Positions 1 through 7,570 of a DNA stretch of 64,000 bases are shown here, one piece after another. Position 1 is the first letter of the stretch, and the number at the start of each line of letters is the position of its first letter. This DNA comes from JANOBD01 sp031411495 (lineage in GTDB: Bacteria > Planctomycetota > Phycisphaerae > Tepidisphaerales > Tepidisphaeraceae): assembly GCA_031411495.1 (NCBI GenBank), contig JANOBD010000128.1, forward strand, positions 1 through 64,000, written 5' to 3'. Under the pieces are notes generated by a model, which worked only from the letters and a program-made list of their open reading frames with translations, was not told the origin of the DNA and made no database searches. Both the position numbers and the translations under genes were made by a program.

Positions 1-906
1 CAGCCACACGTTGTTATTCGCAAAGGCGGTGTCATCCGGGGGTGAACCCTGGCCGTTCGCCGAGACCCAGTCTTGAGTCTTCCAGGCGGTGCCGCTCGTC
101 ACCGGCGGGCCGCCGAGCGGGTTCGGAATCGAGGTCGAATACTGCGCCTTTTCGAAATCGCCGTTCGAGACGTACTTGCCTGATCCGTTGGCGTAATAGA
201 CGTTGATGCCGGTCTTGTGACGTTGACGGATATCAGTCGGTCCGCGTGCGATGTCGGCGACGATTGCCTTGTTCTTCAACTTTGAGAACTTCGGGTAGCC
301 GATCGGAAGTTTCGACGTGTTGGAAAGATAATAGCCTTCGATCAGCGAGGGAATGTCGGAGTCGCGAGCGCGGGCATCGTTTTCATCGACGGCCGGATAT
401 GCCGCCGAAGGACGCAGCCAGTAGCCGACATATGAATGGCGGTAGGCGGACGGTGGATCGGTGTTGTAAGCCCAGGGATTGTCCGCATTCGGGCTGATGT
501 CGTAGACAAGGCCGGTGCGGTCTTCCTTCGGACAGAAGTAAGTCTGCGGCGCGACTTTGAGGAGCTTCATCGAAGTGAGCTTGCCCAGACCGGTGACACG
601 CTGCTTCGAGGCGTTACGGAAGTACGCCATGTACGACCACCACATCTCCAGGTTTCCCGCGTCTACACCGACCGGTGAGGTCGTCGTGACACCTGTCGCG
701 ACGATGGTCAGCGGGACGCAGTCCTTATTCTCGGACGCGTACATCGATAGGCCCAGACCGAGCTGGCGGAGGTTGCTCAGGCACTTGAGCCGCTGAGACT
801 GCTCGCGAGCCTTGTTGAGCGCCGGCAAAAGGATTCCGATCAGAACCGCGATGATTCCGATCACCACCAACAGCTCTACCAGCGTAAAACCTCGGCGTTT
901 GCGCAT
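1..906 (-). CDS. Type II secretion/prepilin-type exported protein (3' end outside window)
   Basis: The start and 302 codons are inside the window and the stop lies beyond base 1. The N-terminus MRKRRGFTLVELLVVIGIIAVLIG is a class III prepilin leader: basic stretch, cleavage after Gly before Phe, Glu at +5, then a hydrophobic helix. The following ALNKAREQSQRLKCLSNLRQLG is typical of the large planctomycete pseudopilin families. Near residue 245 the motif HKTGINVYYANG is a variant of the HX9-DG motif with Asn for Asp. These proteins are thought to be processed by a prepilin peptidase and assembled on or exported through a type II/IV-like machine; substrate and partner are unknown. ATG at 904-906 is the only start that places the leader correctly. 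Confidence 0.9.
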   Translation of the reverse strand, partial: MRKRRGFTLVELLVVIGIIAVLIGILLPALNKAREQSQRLKCLSNLRQLGLGLSMYASENKDCVPLTIVATGVTTTSPVGVDAGNLEMWWSYMAYFRNASKQRVTGLGKLTSMKLLKVAPQTYFCPKEDRTGLVYDISPNADNPWAYNTDPPSAYRHSYVGYWLRPSAAYPAVDENDARARDSDIPSLIEGYYLSNTSKLPIGYPKFSKLKNKAIVADIARGPTDIRQRHKTGINVYYANGSGKYVSNGDFEKAQYSTSIPNPLGGPPVTSGTAWKTQDWVSANGQGSPPDDTAFANNNVWL

Positions 907-1224
907 AGCGACTCCGTCCTGTAAAATGTCGCACCAGCTTAGTGATCCGTGCAACTTGTCGAGGCCACCGCATCGGTTGAGGGGGCGAAGCGCCACCTGC
1001 AATCACACGAGATGAAACGCTCAAGGGCAGCGGCCGGCCCGTCGGCAGCTTATGAAATAATCCAACCCGGGCACGTTGTCCACTGAAAAAGGCGAATTCG
1101 CCGCACTCGAACCACAACGCCCGACAAAATCGTCGATGCTCGATCTTGTCTTGAATCGAGAATCCGGGTCAATTGTTATAAGTCGCCGTTGGCGTCCGCA
1201 CAGACCCCGGCTAACATTGTATTC
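907..1224. other. Intergenic region, divergent promoters expected
   Basis: About 320 bases between the divergent prepilin and NifU-like genes. It must carry the promoters of both. I see no convincing -35/-10 pair, RNA gene or repeat. Open frames crossing it have no recognisable protein content. Confidence 0.5.
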
Positions 1225-1476
1225 ATGGCCTCCGGCGTCGAATCTCCACCCTCCCTCGCCGACCGCGTCCGAGCCGTCCTCGATCAGATCCGCCCCGCCG
1301 TCAAAGCCGATGGCGGCGACGTCGAACTCGTCAACGTCGACCAGGGCGTCGCCAACGTCCGCTTTCACGGCGCCTGCATCGGCTGCCCCAGCGCCGGCCT
1401 GACCCTGCACATGGGCATCGAACGCGCCATCAAGAGCCAGATCCCAGAGATCACCAAGGTGGTCGCGATCGATTGA
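1225..1476 (+). CDS. NifU C-terminal-domain Fe-S scaffold-like protein
   Basis: A single-domain protein of 83 residues. The core LADRVRAVLDQIRPAVKADG, followed by GGDVELVNVDQGVANVRFHGACIGCPSA, is the NifU C-terminal fold with its CxxC (ACIGCPSA). In this family the two Cys hold a transient [4Fe-4S] or [2Fe-2S] cluster across a dimer and pass it to apo-proteins. The ATG at 1225 was preferred over an upstream in-frame TTG (1189), which would only add a non-conserved leader. The gene ends 21 bases before tadA on the same strand and may be co-transcribed, though there is no functional link between the two. Confidence 0.85.
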   Translation: MASGVESPPSLADRVRAVLDQIRPAVKADGGDVELVNVDQGVANVRFHGACIGCPSAGLTLHMGIERAIKSQIPEITKVVAID

Positions 1477-1497
1477 GGTCCCGATAACGAGCGTCGA

Positions 1498-2016
1498 ATG
1501 CCGAGTGATCCGGAAGCATCCCCGTCTTCATTTGACTCTCGACCCTCTGCTCTCGGCATTGATCTGATGCGCCTGGCCATCGCCCAGGCCCGCCTCGCCC
1601 ACGCGGCCGGCGAAGTTTCGATCGGATGCGTCATCTGGCACGAGCCCTCCGCGCGGGTCATCGCCAGCGGCTTCAACGAGCGCGAGACGACGGAGGACCC
1701 CTCCGCCCACGCCGAGATCGTCGCCATCCGCAAAGCCGCGCGCGAACTGGGCACCTGGCGGCTGACCGACTGCACGCTCGCCGTTACGCTCGAGCCCTGC
1801 TGCATGTGCGCAGGCGCGATCGTGAACGCGCGCATCCCTCGATTGGTCTACGGCTGCGCCGATCCGAAAGCCGGCGCGGTTCGGACGCTTTATCAGCTCT
1901 GCGAAGATGAACGGCTCAATCACCGCGTCGAAGTAGCGCCGGAAGTGCTTGCGGAAGAGTGTGCGGACCTGCTCCGCACGTTTTTTCGAGAGCAGCGGGC
2001 GCTGGGGAAGAAGTGA
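1498..2016 (+). CDS. tadA: tRNA-specific adenosine deaminase
   Basis: 172 residues of the cytidine/tRNA adenosine deaminase fold. HAE (His71-Ala-Glu73) and PCCMC (residues 100-104) supply the zinc ligands His71, Cys101 and Cys104 and the catalytic proton shuttle Glu73. The PCCMCAGAIVNARIPRLVYG segment and the following ADPKAGAV are characteristic of TadA rather than of cytosine or guanine deaminases. The enzyme converts A34 to inosine in tRNA-Arg(ACG). A guanine deaminase-like activity cannot be fully excluded, but the family fit is strong. The first ~20 residues (PSDPEASPSSFDSRPS) are extra to the fold. Confidence 0.88.
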   Translation: MPSDPEASPSSFDSRPSALGIDLMRLAIAQARLAHAAGEVSIGCVIWHEPSARVIASGFNERETTEDPSAHAEIVAIRKAARELGTWRLTDCTLAVTLEPCCMCAGAIVNARIPRLVYGCADPKAGAVRTLYQLCEDERLNHRVEVAPEVLAEECADLLRTFFREQRALGKK

Positions 2017-2139
2017 AGCGCCAAAGCGGCGAGGTCGTCTTTCGCTTCGCCGCGTTCCGAGGGAACCGACTCTCGCGCTTCGCGCGATGCACTGCGAATC
2101 GGGGCGCCAAATAGAACCTTTGGTTCACGTCGAAGTCAT

Positions 2140-3018
2140 TCAAGCATTTCCCAGTGTCTTTGTCTGCTTTCGAATCTGAACCAGCAGCACGGAATGCGCG
2201 ATGATCATCATCAGCCAGATCGCTGCGAACCCGAACAAACCAAAGAACGCGCCGATTGCGAAGAAGATCGCGGCGTCGCTGCCGCTTTCGTGCTGAAGCA
2301 GCGCGAGGCCAAACGGCAGGCTGCAGCAGAGGAGCCAGACGGTTTCGAAAATCGCCTTGGTCCAGGCGAGAAAGGTCAGGAACTTTTTCAGTCGCTTCGC
2401 GCCCAGAAGCTGCGCGAACTCCGCCTGGGCGCGCCACGCGGGGATCGCCCGCCAGGCGGTCAAGAACAGCGCGAAGAATCCGCCGCCCGCAAGAGCCGCC
2501 TGAGCGCCCTCCCACAGGGATTGATGGTCGTAACCGAGCAGGTTGTAAGAATCTTTAATCCCGTACAACACGCCGGCGACGCCGATCAGCAGCAGCCCGA
2601 CGCCGGCGATCATGTCATAGAGGATGAGCGTGCGGGAGGTGGAAGGCGTTCCGATAACCGGTGCAAGCCTCAGCCGCGCCCGCTCGGCGATAGCCGCGAA
2701 GATCGCGCACGTGCCGAAGGCGACCAGCACCATGATGGCGCCCGCGAGGTTTTCAAGATTGAGCAGCAGCAGACACGCCGCCGGGCAAAGGCCGGCAAAG
2801 ATGCTCGACACCAGGAGCGAGTTGCCCATGAGCCGTGCCGAACGCGCATTCGCGGGCTCCGCCAGCGCAAGGGCGAGCCCGGCCGACTGCTTCACCGCCA
2901 GGCCACACTCGGGGCACTTGCCCGCGACATTGGCGGCGTAGAGGTCGTAGCCGCATCCAGTGCACGTGACGTGCGATGCGACCGCGTGAGCGGGAATCGT
3001 AGATCGGACACCATCCAT
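2140..3018 (-). CDS. Polytopic membrane protein with N-terminal zinc ribbon
   Basis: 292 residues, no recognised family. The N-terminus holds CTGCGYDLYAANVAGKCPECG (two CxxC pairs about 15 residues apart), a rubredoxin-like zinc ribbon common in planctomycete membrane proteins. It is followed by about six or seven hydrophobic segments in pairs, separated by short basic loops. Substrate and role are unknown. ATG at 3016-3018 was chosen; a TTG three bases upstream is also in frame. The gene converges with tadA across a ~120-base gap. Confidence 0.7.
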   Translation of the reverse strand: MDGVRSTIPAHAVASHVTCTGCGYDLYAANVAGKCPECGLAVKQSAGLALALAEPANARSARLMGNSLLVSSIFAGLCPAACLLLLNLENLAGAIMVLVAFGTCAIFAAIAERARLRLAPVIGTPSTSRTLILYDMIAGVGLLLIGVAGVLYGIKDSYNLLGYDHQSLWEGAQAALAGGGFFALFLTAWRAIPAWRAQAEFAQLLGAKRLKKFLTFLAWTKAIFETVWLLCCSLPFGLALLQHESGSDAAIFFAIGAFFGLFGFAAIWLMMIIAHSVLLVQIRKQTKTLGNA

Positions 3019-3402
3019 CAACAGAGTGTAACACGCATCTCGACGGCATCCCTCAGCTTCGGAAGGTGAGCAAAGGACACCCCAATGCCACAGAGCACAC
3101 CGGCGCTTCGCAGATTTCTCTTGTGTCCGTGCTCACGGAAGCCGTAGGAGAAACAGGTTTTTTTCCGACAGGAGTGATTGCACGTGAGCCGGAACCGAAA
3201 GACGTCCGTCGTTCGTAAAATACACCCGGACGGGGAGCGCAGCGGCCACTTCCCGAAATTACCCACCGCTACTCATTCGCGCGGAAATTCGCTAACCCAG
3301 ATTTCCGCGCAGCGCGTCGACGCCAGGCGATCGGCGCACCGAAGCTCCGCAGTGCATTGCCCCGGCAAAGCGAAATCGGTGTTCGGTGACGAGTGTTGGT
3401 GC
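3019..3402. other. Intergenic region without recognisable feature
   Basis: About 380 bases between two minus-strand genes. It should contain the promoter of the zinc-ribbon membrane protein gene and the end of the sugar-transferase transcript. Short open frames here have no protein-like composition. I see no hairpin followed by a T-run. Confidence 0.5.
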
Positions 3403-4728
3403 TCAATTCGCGCCGCGGCGCATCAGCACGGCCGGGACGGTCTTGGCCACCAGCGAGAGGTCGCCCAGCAGGTTCCGCTTGCGGGCGTAACGCATGTCCA
3501 TGCGCATCCACTCTTCAAACTTCACGCGGCTGCGGCCTTCGACCTGCCAGGTGCAGGTCAGGCCCGGCGTGACGTCGTGGCGGCGCTGCTGCCATTGAAT
3601 GCACGCCTCGGCCTCGTGGACCGGAAGCGGACGCGGGCCGACGAGGGTCATGTCCCCCTTGAGCACGTTGAACAGCTGCGGGAGCTCGTCAATGCTCGTC
3701 TTGCGGAGGAGTCGGCCGAGCGGGAAAATGCGCGGGTCGTTCTTGAGCTTGAACGCCGGGCCGTCCTGCTCGCTGAGCGCTTTGAGCGCAGCCTGCTTCT
3801 TTTCCGCATCGATGCACATGGTGCGGAACTTGTAGATTTTGAACGGTTCCCCGCCGAGGCCCGTGCGCGTCTGCTTGAATATGACCGGTCCCGGCGAGGA
3901 GAGCTTGATGCCGATCGCGGCGGCGATCATGAACGGGCTCGCCGCGAGAATGGCCGCACTCGCAACGGCGATGTCGAGCGCGCGTTTCCAGACGGGCAGT
4001 GGCTCGGCAAAGAGTTCCGACATCGAGTGGGCGGGAATCACTTCGACTTCCGAAGCCAGGGCGAGTTGCGGCTCTTCGACCAGCGTGACCGCAGGAAGCG
4101 ATTCGCTCAGCGATCCGACGGCGACATCAATGCCGCCACCCTGCCGCATCACACCCACGAGGTGGCGACGCTCGGCATGATTGTCGTGCCCGTCGTGCGT
4201 CCCGTTGGATCCTTCGAGATGCCGTTCACCATTGGCCGTGTTCGACTCCGACGAGACACCCCTCGAATCAGAACCCAGCGAGGCGTCTCCACGATCGCGC
4301 GAGTTGGGCCGCGTCGGGTCCTCCGGATCCGGATAAGTGTAAATCGAGCAGATCGGCTCATAGCCTTTCCCGGCGGTCGCGCGACGAACGCGGGCGATCA
4401 GGATCGACGCGCCGACCGGGTCGGTATCCGGCAAGACGGCACAGAGGGTTTGCTGGTCATAGCGGCCGAGTTCATCGGTCTCGCGGATAAGGCGCAGCAG
4501 AACCGTCGCGAGCCGGATAAGCGGCCGTTCGCGAAATGGATTGACGTCGAGCCGGAACAGGACGATGGAGAACCCGCAGTGCTGTCGATCCGAGCGCGCG
4601 CGTTCGCGGCGGAGAACAGCGCCGATCTGGTCGGGGTTGTAGAGTTCTCGAACGTGACGTTTACGCGAGACCACGGTCAGCGCGCGATTGGCGCCTCGTC
4701 CGGATTCGCTTGTACCAAATATGGGCAT
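3403..4728 (-). CDS. Polyprenyl-phosphate sugar-1-phosphate transferase with GGDEF-like N-terminal region
   Basis: 441 residues. From about Lys248 the protein is a bacterial sugar transferase (WcaJ/PglC/ExoY type): one membrane helix (ALDIAVASAAILAASPF), then SSPGPVIFKQTRTGLGG, YKFRTMCIDAE, LRKTSIDELPQLFNVLKGDM and VGPRPLP. It should transfer a sugar phosphate from a UDP-sugar to undecaprenyl phosphate and so start a repeat unit of exopolysaccharide or O-antigen. The first ~150 residues instead resemble a decayed GGDEF domain (DELGRYDQQTLCAVLPDTD where an active enzyme has a GGDEF loop). ATG at 4726-4728 follows GGAGAGGGAAG, which decides the start. It lies downstream of the chain-length gene on the same strand. 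Confidence 0.88.
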   Translation of the reverse strand: MPIFGTSESGRGANRALTVVSRKRHVRELYNPDQIGAVLRRERARSDRQHCGFSIVLFRLDVNPFRERPLIRLATVLLRLIRETDELGRYDQQTLCAVLPDTDPVGASILIARVRRATAGKGYEPICSIYTYPDPEDPTRPNSRDRGDASLGSDSRGVSSESNTANGERHLEGSNGTHDGHDNHAERRHLVGVMRQGGGIDVAVGSLSESLPAVTLVEEPQLALASEVEVIPAHSMSELFAEPLPVWKRALDIAVASAAILAASPFMIAAAIGIKLSSPGPVIFKQTRTGLGGEPFKIYKFRTMCIDAEKKQAALKALSEQDGPAFKLKNDPRIFPLGRLLRKTSIDELPQLFNVLKGDMTLVGPRPLPVHEAEACIQWQQRRHDVTPGLTCTWQVEGRSRVKFEEWMRMDMRYARKRNLLGDLSLVAKTVPAVLMRRGAN

Positions 4729-4896
4729 CTTCCCTCTCCAGTCAGTACAGGTACTAGACAAGCCAAACTCGGCTCGTCCCCTTGCGTGCCCGCGCTGTCT
4801 GTTTCACTTCTGGGCCGGTGTCCATTCCAGTCCCAAACCAAACCCTCACTGGCGATTCATCCCGCCGGCCGTCCACCCACGGCGCCGAGATCAATC

Positions 4897-6912
4897 TCAC
4901 ATGGTAGATATCGAATTCGCAGAAGGATGTGTTCGATTCAGCGCGAGTCCGAGAAGGTTCGCACCGACCATGAGCAGCATGTCCCGTGCGCCCGCCGCCC
5001 GCCGAAGCGAAGCGGCCATATCCTTGGAGACAAGAATTGTCGCGTCGGCGAGCGACGCGACAATGCGGGCATCATCTCCAATCGCAAGCGCATTTCCATC
5101 GAAAATAACGTGATCGTAAGCGGATGTGAGCATGGATAAATTGTGCGGGAAAGACTCACCGTTCAGCAGTGCTGTCGAATCTGACGGAACGCCGCCTGCA
5201 GGAAGGACATCCACGCGCAGGACCGAAGTGGAGCGGATCAGTTCCACCGCGTCGCCACCTTCAAGAAGCTGTAGAAAGCCGGTATCGCCCGGAACGTTGA
5301 AAAGCTCATGCAGGCGCGGGTGCGCGAAGTTCAGGTCGATCAGTAATACCTTCCGCCCTTCGCGCGCCATCGTGCACGCAAGGTTTGCCGCGAGTGTCGT
5401 CTTGCCCTCGCCGCTGGATGCAGAGGTGACGATCATCGACGCCGGGAGCGCGCCTTCGATTTCGCAGGCGCTGCGCATCTGGCGGACCGAGTTGGCGAAC
5501 GCGCCGAACGGGTCGGCCTGCGCCAGCATCTCGACCGGATGTCCCTCTTGGTTCGGATCGGCTTCCGGCAGCGATCCGAGTTTCTTGATGCCAAGCGTCT
5601 GTCCGCGCGAATCGACCAGCGGCAATGTCGCTCGCACCGGCAGCATGCCGCGGAGCTTGTCGCTCCCGCGCAGGTCGCCAGCGATGGAAAACAATCCGCC
5701 CAGCGCCAGGCCGATCAGCCCGGCGGTGACCAGGATCGGCGCTCGTCGCGGCACCGGCGGGAAGTCGGGGTTGTTCGCCTCGGCGGGCGTGACGACGCTC
5801 ACGCTCAGCGAACCCGCCGCCGTCATCAGCGTGAGGTCGTGGAGCCGGCCGTCGAGATCGTCGGCGCGTGCCTGCAGTCGAGCGACTTCCGCGGCGAGCT
5901 TGGCGCGCTCGGTCTGCTTGGTCGTCTGCACGCTCGCATCACGCTGCAGCTGCGCGAGGCTCTTCTGCAGATCCGCTTCGCGCTCCTGTGCCGAGAGCCA
6001 TCGTGCGCGAGCGGAAGAAGCCTGCGCGATTCGCACCTGCTTGAGCCGCTGCAGGGCGCGGACGACGGTCGGATGATTGTCGGCGTAGGTTTGGTGAAGC
6101 TCCACGATCTGCGCCTCAAGCATCCGAACTTCCTGTTCGATCATCTCGGCGCTTTCGGGCGCGTAGGCGCCGGCTTCCTTCATCGCCTTCTCGAGCTCCG
6201 CATCAGTCAAACCAGTCAGCGCATCGCCGGCGGAGTTGATCGCTTTGTCGTAGTCGCGCTTTGCGCTGAGCGTGGCGAGGGTGGATTCGGTCAGCGCGTT
6301 GGAGACGCTGTTCATCCGGGCGGCCGGCGTGTCGAGCCCCGCGCCGCCGGTGGCGATGTCGTAATCGGACAGCGCCTTCTGAGCCGCATCGAGCCGATCG
6401 GCAAGCGACTTGCGATCGGCAGTGAGCTCGGCGCTCAGCTTCTGCGTCTTCTGCTGCTGCTGATTGGTCTGGTACCCACGATAGGCGTCAACGATGGCAT
6501 CGAGAATGTCGACCGCGTCCTGCTCGGTGGCGGCGGGATAGGTGATCGTGAGCAAGTTGCCCATCGCCGATCGGCTGGTCGAAACCGAAAGGTTTTTCCG
6601 CAGGTTCGGCACCGGATCGCGCAGGCCCTTGAACGTCTGAAGCGAGCCGAGCTGCGCCTTGGCGTCCGCCAGGCGAAGCACGTCGCTCGAACGAATGACA
6701 TCCGACTGCGCGTCGATCACGGCATCCGGTTCGGCGCTGGGGTTGGGATTGGCGATCCGTTCGACCAGCACCTTGGACACCGCCACCACGCGGCGGGGAG
6801 TGAGCGCGAGGTAGAGCCCGCCCACCACCAGCGCCGCAAGCACGAACGCCGAGATCACCGCGAGCCGGCCGCGCAGCGCAGCGAGAATAGGATCTGCGCC
6901 GCTGCCGATCAC
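4897..6912 (-). CDS. Wzz/Wzc-like polysaccharide chain-length protein with CpsD-type ATPase domain
   Basis: Architecture: membrane helix (RLAVISAFVLAALVVGGLYLAL), Wzz periplasmic domain with long coiled coil (Gln/Ala/Leu-rich, about 200 residues), PPVPRRAPI followed by a second membrane helix, then a MinD/CpsD-like ATPase. Walker A is SSGEGKTTLAANLA (Lys504), and the Walker A' region is VLLIDLNFAHPRLHELF. The protein should set polymer length and control export together with the adjacent sugar transferase. The usual Walker B 'IIDTPP' is replaced by VIFDGNALAIGDD, and the C-terminus ...NRTHPSANSISTM has no tyrosine cluster, so tyrosine autokinase activity is doubtful. The frame stays open to 7197, but that Arg-rich extension is unlike the family and overlaps the next gene; GTG at 6910-6912 is a best guess. 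Confidence 0.85.
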   Translation of the reverse strand: MIGSGADPILAALRGRLAVISAFVLAALVVGGLYLALTPRRVVAVSKVLVERIANPNPSAEPDAVIDAQSDVIRSSDVLRLADAKAQLGSLQTFKGLRDPVPNLRKNLSVSTSRSAMGNLLTITYPAATEQDAVDILDAIVDAYRGYQTNQQQQKTQKLSAELTADRKSLADRLDAAQKALSDYDIATGGAGLDTPAARMNSVSNALTESTLATLSAKRDYDKAINSAGDALTGLTDAELEKAMKEAGAYAPESAEMIEQEVRMLEAQIVELHQTYADNHPTVVRALQRLKQVRIAQASSARARWLSAQEREADLQKSLAQLQRDASVQTTKQTERAKLAAEVARLQARADDLDGRLHDLTLMTAAGSLSVSVVTPAEANNPDFPPVPRRAPILVTAGLIGLALGGLFSIAGDLRGSDKLRGMLPVRATLPLVDSRGQTLGIKKLGSLPEADPNQEGHPVEMLAQADPFGAFANSVRQMRSACEIEGALPASMIVTSASSGEGKTTLAANLACTMAREGRKVLLIDLNFAHPRLHELFNVPGDTGFLQLLEGGDAVELIRSTSVLRVDVLPAGGVPSDSTALLNGESFPHNLSMLTSAYDHVIFDGNALAIGDDARIVASLADATILVSKDMAASLRRAAGARDMLLMVGANLLGLALNRTHPSANSISTM

Positions 6913-7177
6913 GGAGGAACTTGAAGCGCTTGCGGGATTGATGATTGAACTCCGATAACAGACTATCGCTAAACGATCGCGCAAAACATGCCCGACCGAT
7001 CCGTACCTACTATCGGCAGGCGAGGCACGTCGCCGAAGGAACCGAATCTCGTCAATTTCCACTCGGCCCAGGCCCGAAAATAATCGCCGCCTGACAATGG
7101 CCCTTCGCCGGATCGGCCGATGACTTACCATATCCAGCGGGTCGGCGACGACCGATAAGCGATCGAAAGGATGAATC

Positions 7178-7570
7178 ATGCCCAGCGTGTCGGTCACGGT
7201 TCACGATGCGACCGGTAACAGAAAGCAGCAGGTGGATGTGCCCGACGACGCGCCGATCGATCGGCTCATCGCCGTGCTCGTCGAACGCATGCGCTTTCCG
7301 CAGAACGGCCCGGACGGCCAGTTGCTGAGCTACAAGCTCCAACATCGCAACTCCGGCCGACAGCTTCTCGACGGCCAGACATTGGCCGATGCGGACGTAA
7401 AAGACGGCGACGTCCTGAGATTGATGCCTGAGATCACGGCGGGGGGCACAATTCGAAATGATCAATGCGAAATGCGAACTGAACACGGGCATCCAGGTGA
7501 CCAATCCCAATCCGTCCCCTCCCATTTCTCATTTCGCATTTCGCATTTCGGATTCTCTATTCAGCGATGA
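7178..7570 (+). CDS. Ubiquitin-like protein precursor (YukD/Ubl-like) with Gly-Gly and C-terminal tail
   Basis: 130 residues. Residues 1-84 read as a beta-grasp ubiquitin-like fold: VSVTVHDATGNRKQQVDVP (two strands), the helix IDRLIAVLVERMRF, then YKLQHRNSGRQLLDGQTLADADVKDGDVLRLMP. This matches the pattern of ubiquitin and YukD, with 'GRQLLDGQTLADADVKDGD' aligning to ubiquitin's 'KQLEDGRTLSDYNI'. Gly89-Gly90 (codons 7442-7447) sit just after the last strand, where ubiquitin ends. A tail of 40 residues follows and would need removal to expose the Gly-Gly. The tail is encoded by an inverted heptamer repeat. The stop overlaps the E1 start (ATGA, 7567-7570). Start ATG is preceded by AAAGGA. Probable role: protein modifier conjugated by the downstream enzymes. 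Confidence 0.82.
   Translation: MPSVSVTVHDATGNRKQQVDVPDDAPIDRLIAVLVERMRFPQNGPDGQLLSYKLQHRNSGRQLLDGQTLADADVKDGDVLRLMPEITAGGTIRNDQCEMRTEHGHPGDQSQSVPSHFSFRISHFGFSIQR
7450..7556. repeat. Inverted heptamer-repeat element inside the ubiquitin-like gene
   Basis: Left arm 7450-7481 contains tandem copies of GCGAAAT (AATGCGAAATGCGAA). Right arm 7521-7556 contains the complement (TTCGCATTTCGCATTTCGG). The two arms can pair over about 25 bases with mismatches. The element begins immediately after the Gly-Gly codons and encodes nearly the entire C-terminal tail of the ubiquitin-like protein, which explains the low-complexity FSFRISHFGF. It resembles in design the elements at 22071-22178 and 19423-19906. 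Confidence 0.8.

Noticed and set aside
3178..5139. Long plus-strand open frame (~650 codons) opposite the sugar-transferase and chain-length genes
   Set aside because: Arg/Glu/His-rich translation without family motifs; the opposite strand has clear conserved domains. It is a GC-driven shadow.
4897..6912. Calling the chain-length protein a bacterial tyrosine kinase
   Set aside because: No C-terminal tyrosine cluster and the Walker B region is altered; only the fold is supported.
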